Positions 5,274-12,243 of a stretch of 14,426 nt of DNA are shown here, piece after piece. This DNA is from Candidatus Caccousia avistercoris (GTDB lineage Bacteria; Bacillota; Clostridia; Oscillospirales; Acutalibacteraceae), in NCBI GenBank assembly GCA_018715025.1, contig DVMK01000198.1, positions 1-14,426 of the forward strand, written 5' to 3'. Both the position numbers and the translations under genes were made by a program. The notes beneath the pieces are model-generated. The model had not been told where the DNA came from and ran no database searches. It was given only the letters and a program-made list of their open reading frames with translations. The first letter of the stretch is position 1, and the number at the start of each line of letters is the position of its first letter.

Positions 5274-5312
5274 AAATTTTCCTCCGCAAACCGAAGAAAA
5301 TTTCTGTTTTTT
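5274..5312 (+). terminator. Weak candidate terminator after UPF0210
   Basis: AAATTTTC (5274-5281) can pair with GAAAATTT (5296-5303), followed after CTG by six T (5307-5312). The stem is all A/T except one pair and the loop is 14 nt, so efficiency is doubtful. No better terminator is visible between UPF0210 and the ATPase promoter. Confidence 0.35.
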
Positions 5313-5370
5313 GTGAAACATATCCTATTATCTTCCCGTTTTTTACAGCACAATTTTACCACATCGAATA

Positions 5371-5399
5371 TTGTCAAAAGTATGACAGCGATCTATAAT
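5371..5399 (+). promoter_or_regulatory. Promoter of the V-type ATPase operon
   Basis: TTGTCA (5371-5376, five of six), a 17-bp spacer and a perfect TATAAT (5394-5399). Transcription would start near 5406, giving a 60-nt leader with a weak ACAGG/CCTGT hairpin (5419-5440) and a GGGAGG Shine-Dalgarno sequence (5450-5455). No other promoter of this quality is seen within the nine-gene unit. Confidence 0.85.
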
Positions 5400-5466
5400 A
5401 GCACACGAAAAAAATCCAACAGGCTTTTTATTTGACCTGTATTTCCGCAGGGAGGCGCGTCCCAAT

Positions 5467-5778
5467 ATGCAAAACATGATAAAAGAAATCGTGGAGATGG
5501 ACCAGAAGGCCCGGGAGATTACCGAAGCGGCGCAGCAGGAGAAGATCAGCTCTGAGAAAGAAATCGCCCGGCGCCGGGAGCAAATCCGGGAGGAATACCT
5601 GACGAAGGCCCGCCAGCGCATTGCCCTGAACGAACCTCAGGAGCGGGAGGCCGCCGAGTCTGCCTGGAAGCTGGTGGAAGCCCGGCAGAAGGAAATTTCT
5701 GCCAGGCTTGACGCCCAGTACGCCGAAAACGGGGCCCGCTGGGCCCGGCAGCTGGCGGAACGGGTACTGAAAGCGTAA
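5467..5778 (+). CDS. V-type ATPase peripheral stalk subunit G/H
   Basis: A 103-residue, highly charged protein predicted to be one long coiled coil (about 5-85). It is rich in Glu/Arg/Lys/Gln with hydrophobics at heptad spacing (IKEIVEMDQKAREI and onwards). This fits subunit G (also named H in archaeal A-type enzymes, NtpF in Enterococcus), which pairs with subunit E to form the peripheral stators that hold the A3B3 head against rotation. Sequence identity in this family is low, so the call rests on length, coiled-coil character and position as the first gene of the operon, 15 nt before subunit C. ATG 5467 follows GGAGG by 11 nt. Confidence 0.8.
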   Translation: MQNMIKEIVEMDQKAREITEAAQQEKISSEKEIARRREQIREEYLTKARQRIALNEPQEREAAESAWKLVEARQKEISARLDAQYAENGARWARQLAERVLKA

Positions 5779-5793
5779 AGGCGGGGATTTGGA

Positions 5794-6846
5794 ATGCTGT
5801 TCAACTACTCTTCCAATGTTATTCTGGCCAAGGCCCGGGCCATGTACGGCCGCCGCCTGACCCGGCAGAACTACCGGGAGCTTTTAGAGTGCAAATCGGT
5901 AAGCGAGGCGGCCTCGTACCTGAAAAACCGCACGGCCTACGGGAGCGCCCTGGCCGGCGTTAACGAAAGCGACGTTCACCGCAGGCAGATTGAAGTGCGC
6001 CTTCGCCAGAAGCTGTTTGAAGACAACTCGGCCCTGTGCCGGTACGAAATTACCATTGGCGAGCATTTCGCCCAGTACCTGGTGGCCCGCAGCGAGATTG
6101 AGCAGATCATGCACAGCCTGGTGCTGCTGGGGGGGCAGGTGCCGGAGGAATATCTGTTTTCCATGCCGGCTTACCTGACGGCGCACACCCACCTGGATCT
6201 GGCTGGACTTTCCCACATACGCACCTACGACGATCTGCTGCAGGCGGTAGCCCACACCCCCTACCGCAAGCTGCTGGAGGGCTTCCGCCCTGCGCCGGGG
6301 GTTTCCCTGAATTACATGGGCGTGGAGAACGCCCTGTACACCTATTTGTACAAAGAGGTGTTCCGGGTGATTGACAACCGCACCCACGGGGAAAATTCCG
6401 AGCAGCTGCGGGAGATTTTCGAGTCCTATCTGGATTTGCAGAATTACCTGCGCATTGTCCGCCTGAAATTTATCCACAAGGAGAGCATCGATGTGGTGCG
6501 CAGCTCTCTGCTCCCGTTCGGGAAGCTGCACCAAAGGCACCTGGACGCCCTTCTGGATGCGGAGACGGAGGAGCAGGTGGCCGCCATTGCGCGAAAGACC
6601 CCTGTGGGCAAGCGGTTCCTCAAAAACCAGGGCTCTTACGCCTATGTGGAGCAGCTGATGAACCGGACCAAATACAAGACGTGCCGCAGGGATATCCGCT
6701 TTTCCACGCACCCCTCTGTGGTGCTCATCAGTTATATTTTCCTCATGGAAATTGAGGTTGGCGACATCATTACCATCATTGAGGGCATTCGCTACCAGCT
6801 TGCCCCAGACGAGATAAAAAGCATGCTGACTGTGGTTGATATTTGA
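5794..6846 (+). CDS. ntpC: V-type ATPase subunit C (d-like)
   Basis: A 350-residue subunit C, corresponding to eukaryotic subunit d. It is a soluble funnel-shaped protein that sits on the membrane rotor ring and provides the socket for the D/F central stalk. The N-terminal NYSSNVILAKARAMYGRRLT (4-23) and the ELLECKSVSEAASYLKNRTAY segment after it are characteristic of the family. The C-terminal segment around SYIFLMEIEVGDIITIIEGIRY is likewise typical (family: E/D-x-NL-x-I-I-E-G-x-RY). Length is within the usual 330-360. ATG 5794 has GGCGGGG (5780-5786) upstream. It is followed by subunit I, whose Shine-Dalgarno sequence begins at the C stop codon, suggesting translational coupling. Confidence 0.92.
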   Translation: MLFNYSSNVILAKARAMYGRRLTRQNYRELLECKSVSEAASYLKNRTAYGSALAGVNESDVHRRQIEVRLRQKLFEDNSALCRYEITIGEHFAQYLVARSEIEQIMHSLVLLGGQVPEEYLFSMPAYLTAHTHLDLAGLSHIRTYDDLLQAVAHTPYRKLLEGFRPAPGVSLNYMGVENALYTYLYKEVFRVIDNRTHGENSEQLREIFESYLDLQNYLRIVRLKFIHKESIDVVRSSLLPFGKLHQRHLDALLDAETEEQVAAIARKTPVGKRFLKNQGSYAYVEQLMNRTKYKTCRRDIRFSTHPSVVLISYIFLMEIEVGDIITIIEGIRYQLAPDEIKSMLTVVDI

Positions 6847-6860
6847 AGGGAGGTGTCTGT

Positions 6861-8807
6861 TTGGCTGTCCTGAAGATCAAGGTAGTGAGCATTATCGGCA
6901 GAATGACGGAGCTTGACCAGGTAACTTCCATTTGCGGAAAATCCGGCTGCTTCCACCCCGATAACTCCCTTTCCTTTTACTCTGATACCGCAAAATTTTC
7001 CCCTATCACCGAGGAAAACCCTTACGCTGAGCCGCTGCAGAGGCTCAGCGGCGCGGTAAACGGCTCCCGCAAACGGCTGGAGCTTCTGCCGCAGGATGAG
7101 CTGAACAAAATTCAATACAGGCGCGACGAGCTGGAAGACTATGTGACGCGCCTGGTAAGTTCTTTCCAGGAATTGCAGGACGCCCGCGTGGCCGCGCAGG
7201 AGCAGATCCAGCGGTGTACCCGCGACATGGAGGAGGTCAGCCATTTTACCGGCCTTGACCTTGACCTGGACGCGATTCGGGAATGCAGGTACATCAAGGT
7301 GCGGTTTGGCCGTCTGCCGAAAGACAGCTACGAAAAGCTGAACCATTACCATCAGAACCCTTACGTCATTTTCTTCCCCTGCACCTCAGACGACATTCAG
7401 TACTGGGGGGTGTACTTCGCCCCCATGGAACAGGTCAGCGAGGTGGACCGGATTTTTTCCAGCCTGTATTTTGAGCGGATCCGCCTTTCCGAGCTGCACA
7501 GCACGCCCGAGCACATGCTGGAGGATCTGCAGGCGGAGCGGGGGAAAGCCATTGAGCGGATCAAGGCGGTGGATTCCCGCATTGAAGCCCTTTGGAAGCA
7601 GGAGCAGAAGGAGCTTCGCCGGGTGTATTCCTACCTGAACGAACAGTCGGTGTTCTTCTCTATCCGCCGGTACGCCGCCCGCTACAACGACAGCTTCATC
7701 CTCACCGGGTGGATTCCCGCAGAGAGGGAGAAGGACTTCTGCGCCCAGCTGGACCAGCTGGAAAGCGTGGAATACACCCTGGACAAGGCGGAAAACGAGC
7801 TGGAGCATTCGCCCCCGGTGAAGCTGAAAAACAAGAAGCTGATTAAGCCCTTTGAATTCTTCGTGGATATGTTCGGCCTTCCCCAGTACGACGAGCTGGA
7901 CCCCACCCCCTTTGTGGCCATCACCTACGTGCTGCTGTTCGGCATCATGTTCGGCGACGTGGGCCAGGGGCTGTGCGTTTCCCTGGTGGGGTACCTGATG
8001 TGGCGGCTGAAGGGCATGGCGCTGGGCAAGGCCCTCATCCCCTGCGGCATTTCCTCCGCCTTCTTCGGCCTGGTGTTCGGTTCGGTGTTCGGGTACGAGC
8101 ACCTGCTGGATCCCATGTACCAGGCCCTGTTCCATCTTTCGGAAAAGCCCATAGAGGTGATGGAGGCGGACACCACCATCCAGATCATCCTGGCGGCGGT
8201 GTGCATTGGCATTTTCCTGGTGCTTTGCGCCATCCTTATCAATATCATCTGCTCCCTGCGGCGGCACAGGTACGAAAGCGCCCTGTTCGGCCCCAACGGG
8301 GTTGCCGGCTTCGTTTTTTACGGCGGCCTGGTGGCGGGCTTCGGCGGCCAGCTGGCCTTCGGCTGGCAGCTGGTCACCCCCCTCTACGTGGCGGTTGTCC
8401 TCATTCTGCCCCTGCTGGTGATGATGTTCGCCAAGGTGCTGGGCGCCCTGGTAGAGCATAAGCCCGACTGGAAGCCGGAAAGCTGGGGCGGCTATGTGAT
8501 GGAAAATTTCTTCGAGCTGTTCGAGGTTCTGCTGGGCTATGCCAGCAACACCATCTCCTTCCTGCGCGTGGGCGCCTTCGTGCTGGTGCACGCCGGCATG
8601 ATGACCATGGTGTTCACCCTGGCCGACATGACCTCCGGCATAGGCTATGTGCTGATTGTGGTGCTGGGCAACGCGGTGGTGGCCGGCATGGAGGGCCTGC
8701 TGGTGGGCATCCAGGTTATGCGTCTGGAATTCTACGAGATGTTCAGCCGCTTCTTTGAAGGCGGCGGCCGTCCCTTCCGCCCGGTGACGCTGGGCCCGTC
8801 GCGCTGA
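6861..8807 (+). CDS. ntpI: V-type ATPase membrane subunit I (a-like)
   Basis: The stator membrane subunit (648 residues), equivalent to eukaryotic subunit a, which forms the ion half-channels next to the K ring. The N-terminal cytoplasmic half (1-345) is a globular and coiled-coil arm that binds the peripheral stalks. The C-terminal half has about eight membrane helices from PFVAITYVLLFGIMFGDVGQG (350-370) to GYVLIVVLGNAVVAGMEGLL (595-614). The essential helix-7 Arg is R569 in ISFLRVGAF; a second conserved-type Arg is R621 in RLEFYEMFSRFF near the end. The start is TTG 6861, because AAGGGAGGT (6846-6854) lies 6 nt upstream and the family begins at this residue; the TTG at 6843 lies over that site. 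It is followed by a 93-nt gap with a hairpin before K. Confidence 0.95.
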   Translation: MAVLKIKVVSIIGRMTELDQVTSICGKSGCFHPDNSLSFYSDTAKFSPITEENPYAEPLQRLSGAVNGSRKRLELLPQDELNKIQYRRDELEDYVTRLVSSFQELQDARVAAQEQIQRCTRDMEEVSHFTGLDLDLDAIRECRYIKVRFGRLPKDSYEKLNHYHQNPYVIFFPCTSDDIQYWGVYFAPMEQVSEVDRIFSSLYFERIRLSELHSTPEHMLEDLQAERGKAIERIKAVDSRIEALWKQEQKELRRVYSYLNEQSVFFSIRRYAARYNDSFILTGWIPAEREKDFCAQLDQLESVEYTLDKAENELEHSPPVKLKNKKLIKPFEFFVDMFGLPQYDELDPTPFVAITYVLLFGIMFGDVGQGLCVSLVGYLMWRLKGMALGKALIPCGISSAFFGLVFGSVFGYEHLLDPMYQALFHLSEKPIEVMEADTTIQIILAAVCIGIFLVLCAILINIICSLRRHRYESALFGPNGVAGFVFYGGLVAGFGGQLAFGWQLVTPLYVAVVLILPLLVMMFAKVLGALVEHKPDWKPESWGGYVMENFFELFEVLLGYASNTISFLRVGAFVLVHAGMMTMVFTLADMTSGIGYVLIVVLGNAVVAGMEGLLVGIQVMRLEFYEMFSRFFEGGGRPFRPVTLGPSR

Positions 8808-8817
8808 GCCGCTTTCT

Positions 8818-8837
8818 GCGGGAAGGGCCCTTCCCGC
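8818..8837. other. Perfect 20-bp palindrome between subunits I and K
   Basis: GCGGGAAGGG (8818-8827) is followed directly by its reverse complement CCCTTCCCGC (8828-8837). In RNA it would form an 8-bp GC-rich hairpin with a 4-nt loop, 11 nt after the I stop codon and 63 nt before the K start. There is no U-tract, so it is not a terminator. It is a candidate mRNA processing or stability element that could raise expression of the multi-copy K subunit. Confidence 0.6.
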
Positions 8838-8887
8838 GCAAGGCTTTTCCATATAGATGAAGTCCTGTATCTGTTGTGAAACTATTT

Positions 8888-8892
8888 GGAGG
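8888..8892 (+). promoter_or_regulatory. Strong ribosome-binding site deciding the K start
   Basis: GGAGG 8 nt before ATG 8901 within TTTGGAGGTATCGATT. An upstream in-frame TTG at 8886 overlaps this site and is therefore unlikely to be used. It is one of the strongest ribosome-binding sites in the operon, fitting the need for many K copies per complex. Confidence 0.8.
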
Positions 8893-8900
8893 TATCGATT

Positions 8901-9347
8901 ATGACTGCTCTGTTTATTGCTGTTCCGGTGATTTTCCTGTTCGTCTCCGTGGCCATTGCCGTCCGTTCTGTGCGCCGCGGCGCCAAAAAGAGCCGTGCGG
9001 TGGCCATGCAGCTGCTCAGCTTCCTGGCGGTGTGCGTCCTTTCGTTTGCAGCGCCCGCCGCTTCCTACGCTGCGGAAAACGCCGCCCCGGCCGAGCCCCA
9101 GACCACCGCTTCCGACACGACCGCCCAGACCTCTGACAACGGGCTGGGCCTGGTAGCCGCCGCCCTGGCGGTGGGCATTGCGGGCATTGGCGGCGGCATC
9201 GCCGTTGCTTCCGCCGCCCCGGCCGCCATCGGCGCCACCAGCGAGGATCCCAAGGCCTTCGGCAAGGCGATGATTTTCGTGGCTCTGGGCGAAGGCATCG
9301 CGCTGTACGGCCTGCTCATCGCCATCCTGATCTGGATGAAGTGCTGA
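8901..9347 (+). CDS. ntpK: V-type ATPase rotor proteolipid, subunit K
   Basis: The 148-residue subunit that forms the ion-carrying rotor ring. Four hydrophobic segments are visible: 1 (3-22), then a basic VRRGAKKSR turn; 2 (38-57, ending APAASYA, signal-peptide-like); a polar Ala/Thr/Pro linker (58-80); then the conserved c-type hairpin, 3 (82-112, GIAGIGGGIAVASAAPAAIGA) and 4 (122-145). The polar loop between 3 and 4 is TSEDPKAFGK (113-122). The ion-binding carboxylate is E131 in ALGEGIALYG. Only this C-terminal hairpin carries a carboxylate, so it works as one c-like unit with an N-terminal extension, unlike the duplicated four-helix NtpK of Enterococcus. The Gln and Ser of the classical Na+ site are absent (both positions are Gly). 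The next gene, F, starts 50 nt downstream. Confidence 0.92.
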   Translation: MTALFIAVPVIFLFVSVAIAVRSVRRGAKKSRAVAMQLLSFLAVCVLSFAAPAASYAAENAAPAEPQTTASDTTAQTSDNGLGLVAAALAVGIAGIGGGIAVASAAPAAIGATSEDPKAFGKAMIFVALGEGIALYGLLIAILIWMKC

Positions 9348-9397
9348 CCCTTCCCCCGCGCTGACAAAAACGCAGTATAACGAAAGCAGGTGCACCG

Positions 9398-9706
9398 ATG
9401 AAATTCTATTTGATCAGCGACAATGTGGACACGCAGGTCGGCATGCGCCTGGCCGGGATCGACGGGGTCGTGGTGCACGAGCGCGAAGAGGTCCGAAAGG
9501 CCCTGCACGAGGCAATGGCCATGGAGGATGTGGCGGTGGTTCTTATGACGGAAACGCTCATCCAGCTTTGCCCCGAGCTTGTTTACGACCTGAAGCTGAA
9601 CCAGAAGCGCCCTCTGATTGTGGAAATCCCTGACCGTCATGGAAACGGGCGCACGAAGGATTCCATCACCCGCTATGTGCGCGAGGCAATTGGAGTAAAA
9701 ATTTAA
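9398..9706 (+). CDS. ntpG: V-type ATPase central stalk subunit F
   Basis: A 102-residue small alpha/beta protein of the central rotor stalk, where it binds subunit D and modulates ATP hydrolysis. The N-terminal MKFYLISDNVDTQVGMRLAG (1-20) is the family signature (strand, then Asp, then helix beginning G-x-RLAG). The central VAVVLMTETLIQLCPE and the late PLIVEIPDRHG (about 72-82) are equally typical. Length is normal. The Shine-Dalgarno sequence is weak (GCAGG at 9386-9390, 7 nt from ATG), much weaker than that of K, consistent with one copy per complex. The gene is called ntpG in Enterococcus nomenclature and atpF in archaeal nomenclature. Confidence 0.92.
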   Translation: MKFYLISDNVDTQVGMRLAGIDGVVVHEREEVRKALHEAMAMEDVAVVLMTETLIQLCPELVYDLKLNQKRPLIVEIPDRHGNGRTKDSITRYVREAIGVKI

Positions 9707-9739
9707 CCGCCCCCACGGCGGGATGGGAGGGTTCCCTTT

Positions 9740-10363
9740 ATGGCAAATGAAGAAAAGCTGGCCAAGTTCCACCAGGCAATCAATCATTATGCGCAGGAGC
9801 AGCGCAGGAAGATTGAGGAGGAAGTGGCCGATTTCAAAAAGAGAGAACTGGAGGAAGCGGAGGACGAGGTTCTGGTGGAGTCCTTCCACCTGATCCAGAA
9901 GGAAATGGCCGACATGCGCGGCCGCATCTCCCGGGAAATGGCCCAGAGAGAAATTGCGGGCAGGCGGGCCCTTCTGGAAAAGCGGAACCAGATTACCCGG
10001 GAGGTGTTCGCCGCCGCTGCGGAAATTTTGAAGAAGGAAGCCCAGGGCAGCGGCTACGCCCCCCTTCTGGACCGTTTTGCCGCCCAGGCGAGGGACGCCT
10101 TTGAAAAGCGGTGCGCTTCCGCGGGCCTTCCCTTCCCGGAGGATGCGGTCATCCTTCTGAAGGAGGGGGACGAGTCCCACCAGGGGCATGTTCAGGCTGC
10201 GTTTGGGCGCCCCTGCCGTTTTGAGACGGACGGCTCCATCTCCATTGGCGGCCTGCGCGCTTACAGCGTGTCCCTGCACCTGGAGCTGGACTCGGCGCTG
10301 GACTCTTTGCTGGAGGACCAGCGGGACTGGTTTGAAGAGACCTCCCGCCTTTCGGTGGGGTGA
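9740..10363 (+). CDS. ntpE: V-type ATPase peripheral stalk subunit E
   Basis: A 207-residue stator subunit that pairs with G/H to link the catalytic head to subunit I. Residues 1 to about 95 are a charged coiled coil (HYAQEQRRKIEEEVADFKKR, with QKEMADMRGRISREMAQREI further on). The rest is the globular domain that contacts subunit B, ending in the recognisable SIGGLRAYS and LDSALDSLLEDQRDWFEE segments. ATG 9740 has GGGAGG (9725-9730) 9 nt upstream. It comes 33 nt after F and 93 nt before A; that second gap holds an 11-bp hairpin. Confidence 0.92.
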   Translation: MANEEKLAKFHQAINHYAQEQRRKIEEEVADFKKRELEEAEDEVLVESFHLIQKEMADMRGRISREMAQREIAGRRALLEKRNQITREVFAAAAEILKKEAQGSGYAPLLDRFAAQARDAFEKRCASAGLPFPEDAVILLKEGDESHQGHVQAAFGRPCRFETDGSISIGGLRAYSVSLHLELDSALDSLLEDQRDWFEETSRLSVG

Positions 10364-10402
10364 CTGGGCCACTGGTTTTACACCGCGGCGCATGCAGATT
10401 CT

Positions 10403-10434
10403 AGGCCTTCCCCCGGCATGCCTGGGGAAGGCCT
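10403..10434. other. 11-bp hairpin between subunits E and A
   Basis: AGGCCTTCCCC (10403-10413) pairs perfectly with GGGGAAGGCCT (10424-10434) around a 10-nt loop. The sequence after it (TCAGGAAGGCG) has no U-tract and contains the Shine-Dalgarno sequence of the A gene, so it is not a terminator. It stands exactly where the operon passes from the E gene (two copies per complex) to the A gene (three copies). Confidence 0.6.
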
Positions 10435-10456
10435 TCAGGAAGGCGATGACATCTGA

Positions 10457-12217
10457 ATGAATGATACAAATGTAATTTACGGGATCAACGGCCCCGTTGT
10501 TACGGTGAAAAATTCCCACAGCTTCTCTATGATGGAGATGGTTTATGTGGGCAGCGAGCGCCTGGTGGGTGAAATCATCGGCATTACCAGCGAGCTCACC
10601 ACCATACAGGTTTACGAAGAAACCACGGGCCTGCGCCCCGGCGAGCCGGTGGTAGGCACCGGCAGCCCTATGAACGTTACCCTGGGCCCCGGCATTCTGG
10701 ACAATATTTTCGACGGCATCGAGCGCCCGCTGAAGGCCATTGAAGAGCAGAACGGCGCTTTCATTGCCCGCGGCAGCAGCGTGCCTTCTCTGGACCAGGA
10801 GAGGGAGTGGGAGGTCACGGTGCTGGCCAAGCCGGGCGACAGCCTGAAGGGCGGCGACATCTACGCCACCTGCCCGGAAACCCCCATTATCCAGCACCGC
10901 TGCATGGTGCCCCCCGGCCTGAGCGGCACGGTAGAGTCGGTAAAGCCCAGCGGGAAGTACAGGGTAAACGACTCCGTGGTGGTTTTGAAGGACGCCAAGG
11001 GTGGCCTGCACGAGCTCAGCCTGTGCCAGCAGTGGCCCATCCGCACTCCCAGGCCGGTGGCACAGCGCCTGCAGACCACGCTGCCCCTCATTACCGGGCA
11101 GCGGGTCATTGACACTCTGTTCCCCATTGCCAAGGGGGGAACCGCCGCCATTCCCGGCGGGTTCGGCACCGGCAAGACCATGACCCAGCACCAGCTGGCC
11201 AAGTGGTGCGACGCGGACATTATTATTTATGTGGGCTGCGGCGAGCGCGGCAACGAGATGAGCCAGGTACTGGACGAATTTTCCGAGCTGATCGATCCCA
11301 AATCCGGCCGCCCCATGACCGACCGCACCGTGCTCATCGCCAACACCAGCAACATGCCGGTGGCGGCCCGCGAGGCTTCCATCTACACCGGCATCACTTT
11401 GGCGGAATATTACCGCGACATGGGCTACCATGTGGCTATTATGGCAGATTCCACCTCCCGGTGGGCTGAGGCGCTGCGCGAAATCTCCGGCCGTTTGGAG
11501 GAGATGCCCGCGGAGGAGGGCTTCCCGGCCTACCTGCCCAGCCGCCTTTCCGAGTTCTACGAGCGGGCCGGCATGGCGGTGAACCTGAACGGCTCCGACG
11601 GCTCTGTCACCATCATCGGCGCTGTTTCGCCCCAGGGCTCTGACTTTTCCGAGCCTGTCACCCAGAATACCAAGCGGTTTACCCGGTGCTTCTGGGCGCT
11701 GGACAAATCCCTGGCCTACGCCCGCCATTACCCCGCCATCAACTGGACCCAGAGCTACAGCGAATACTTCATCGACCTGGACGCCTGGTATGAAAAGAAC
11801 CTGGGCGCGGAATTCCTCAAATACCGCCGCCTCATCAACCGGCTGCTTCAGGAGGAAAGCCAGCTGATGGAGATTGTCAAGCTCATTGGCTCAGACGTTC
11901 TTCCCGACGACCAGAAGCTGGTCATTGAGACGGCCCGGGTCATCCGCGTGGGCTTCCTGCAGCAGAACGCCTTCCACCAGGACGACACCTTCGTTCCGCT
12001 GGAAAAGCAGAAGCAGATGATGCGGGTAATTCTGCACCTTTACCGGAAGGCGAAGCAGCTTGTGGCCGCCAGCGTGCCCATTTCCAGCATTATGGAAACC
12101 GGCCTGTTCGACAAGCTGGTGAAAATGAAGTACGACATTCCCAACAACCGGCTGGATCTGTTTGACGAGTATGCAGCGGAAATTGACAAGCTGCTGGCCG
12201 ATCTGGTGGCCGCGTAA
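10457..12217 (+). CDS. ntpA: V-type ATPase catalytic subunit A
   Basis: The catalytic subunit (586 residues) that hydrolyses or makes ATP in the A3B3 head. Beta-barrel domain 1-75; the A-specific insertion (about 110-190) is present. The Walker A loop GGFGTGKT (234-241) is intact, with Thr where many homologues have Cys, Ser or Ala. The catalytic Glu is in GCGERGNEM (260-268, E263), and Walker B is in VAIMADSTSRWAEALRE (326-342). The helical C-terminal domain contains NRLLQEESQLMEIVKLIG. Length is normal for bacterial V-type A. ATG 10457 follows AGGAAGG (10437-10443) by 13 nt, rather long, so the hairpin just upstream may affect initiation. Subunit B starts 26 nt downstream with a strong ribosome-binding site. 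The 887-residue open frame on the other strand here is a shadow. Confidence 0.97.
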   Translation: MNDTNVIYGINGPVVTVKNSHSFSMMEMVYVGSERLVGEIIGITSELTTIQVYEETTGLRPGEPVVGTGSPMNVTLGPGILDNIFDGIERPLKAIEEQNGAFIARGSSVPSLDQEREWEVTVLAKPGDSLKGGDIYATCPETPIIQHRCMVPPGLSGTVESVKPSGKYRVNDSVVVLKDAKGGLHELSLCQQWPIRTPRPVAQRLQTTLPLITGQRVIDTLFPIAKGGTAAIPGGFGTGKTMTQHQLAKWCDADIIIYVGCGERGNEMSQVLDEFSELIDPKSGRPMTDRTVLIANTSNMPVAAREASIYTGITLAEYYRDMGYHVAIMADSTSRWAEALREISGRLEEMPAEEGFPAYLPSRLSEFYERAGMAVNLNGSDGSVTIIGAVSPQGSDFSEPVTQNTKRFTRCFWALDKSLAYARHYPAINWTQSYSEYFIDLDAWYEKNLGAEFLKYRRLINRLLQEESQLMEIVKLIGSDVLPDDQKLVIETARVIRVGFLQQNAFHQDDTFVPLEKQKQMMRVILHLYRKAKQLVAASVPISSIMETGLFDKLVKMKYDIPNNRLDLFDEYAAEIDKLLADLVAA

Positions 12218-12243
12218 CGGTTTCGTAAGGAGGTGACAGATTT

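Noticed and set aside
3867..5321. 484-codon open frame on the - strand opposite UPF0210
   Set aside because: Rich in His, Gly, Ala, Gln and Arg without family resemblance; typical complement of a GC-rich gene. It runs opposite a well-recognised protein.
8841..8890. Internal promoter before subunit K
   Set aside because: TATAGA and TATCTG look like weak -10 elements but neither has a -35 match at usable spacing.
7386..9395. 669-codon - strand open frame opposite subunits I and K
   Set aside because: Composition is His/Gln/Gly-rich low complexity; there is no promoter or ribosome-binding site and it lies fully antisense to recognised ATPase genes.
9065..11728. 887-codon - strand open frame opposite K, F, E and A
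   Set aside because: Same shadow pattern; crosses several gene boundaries on the other strand. The length reflects GC-rich codon bias, not coding.
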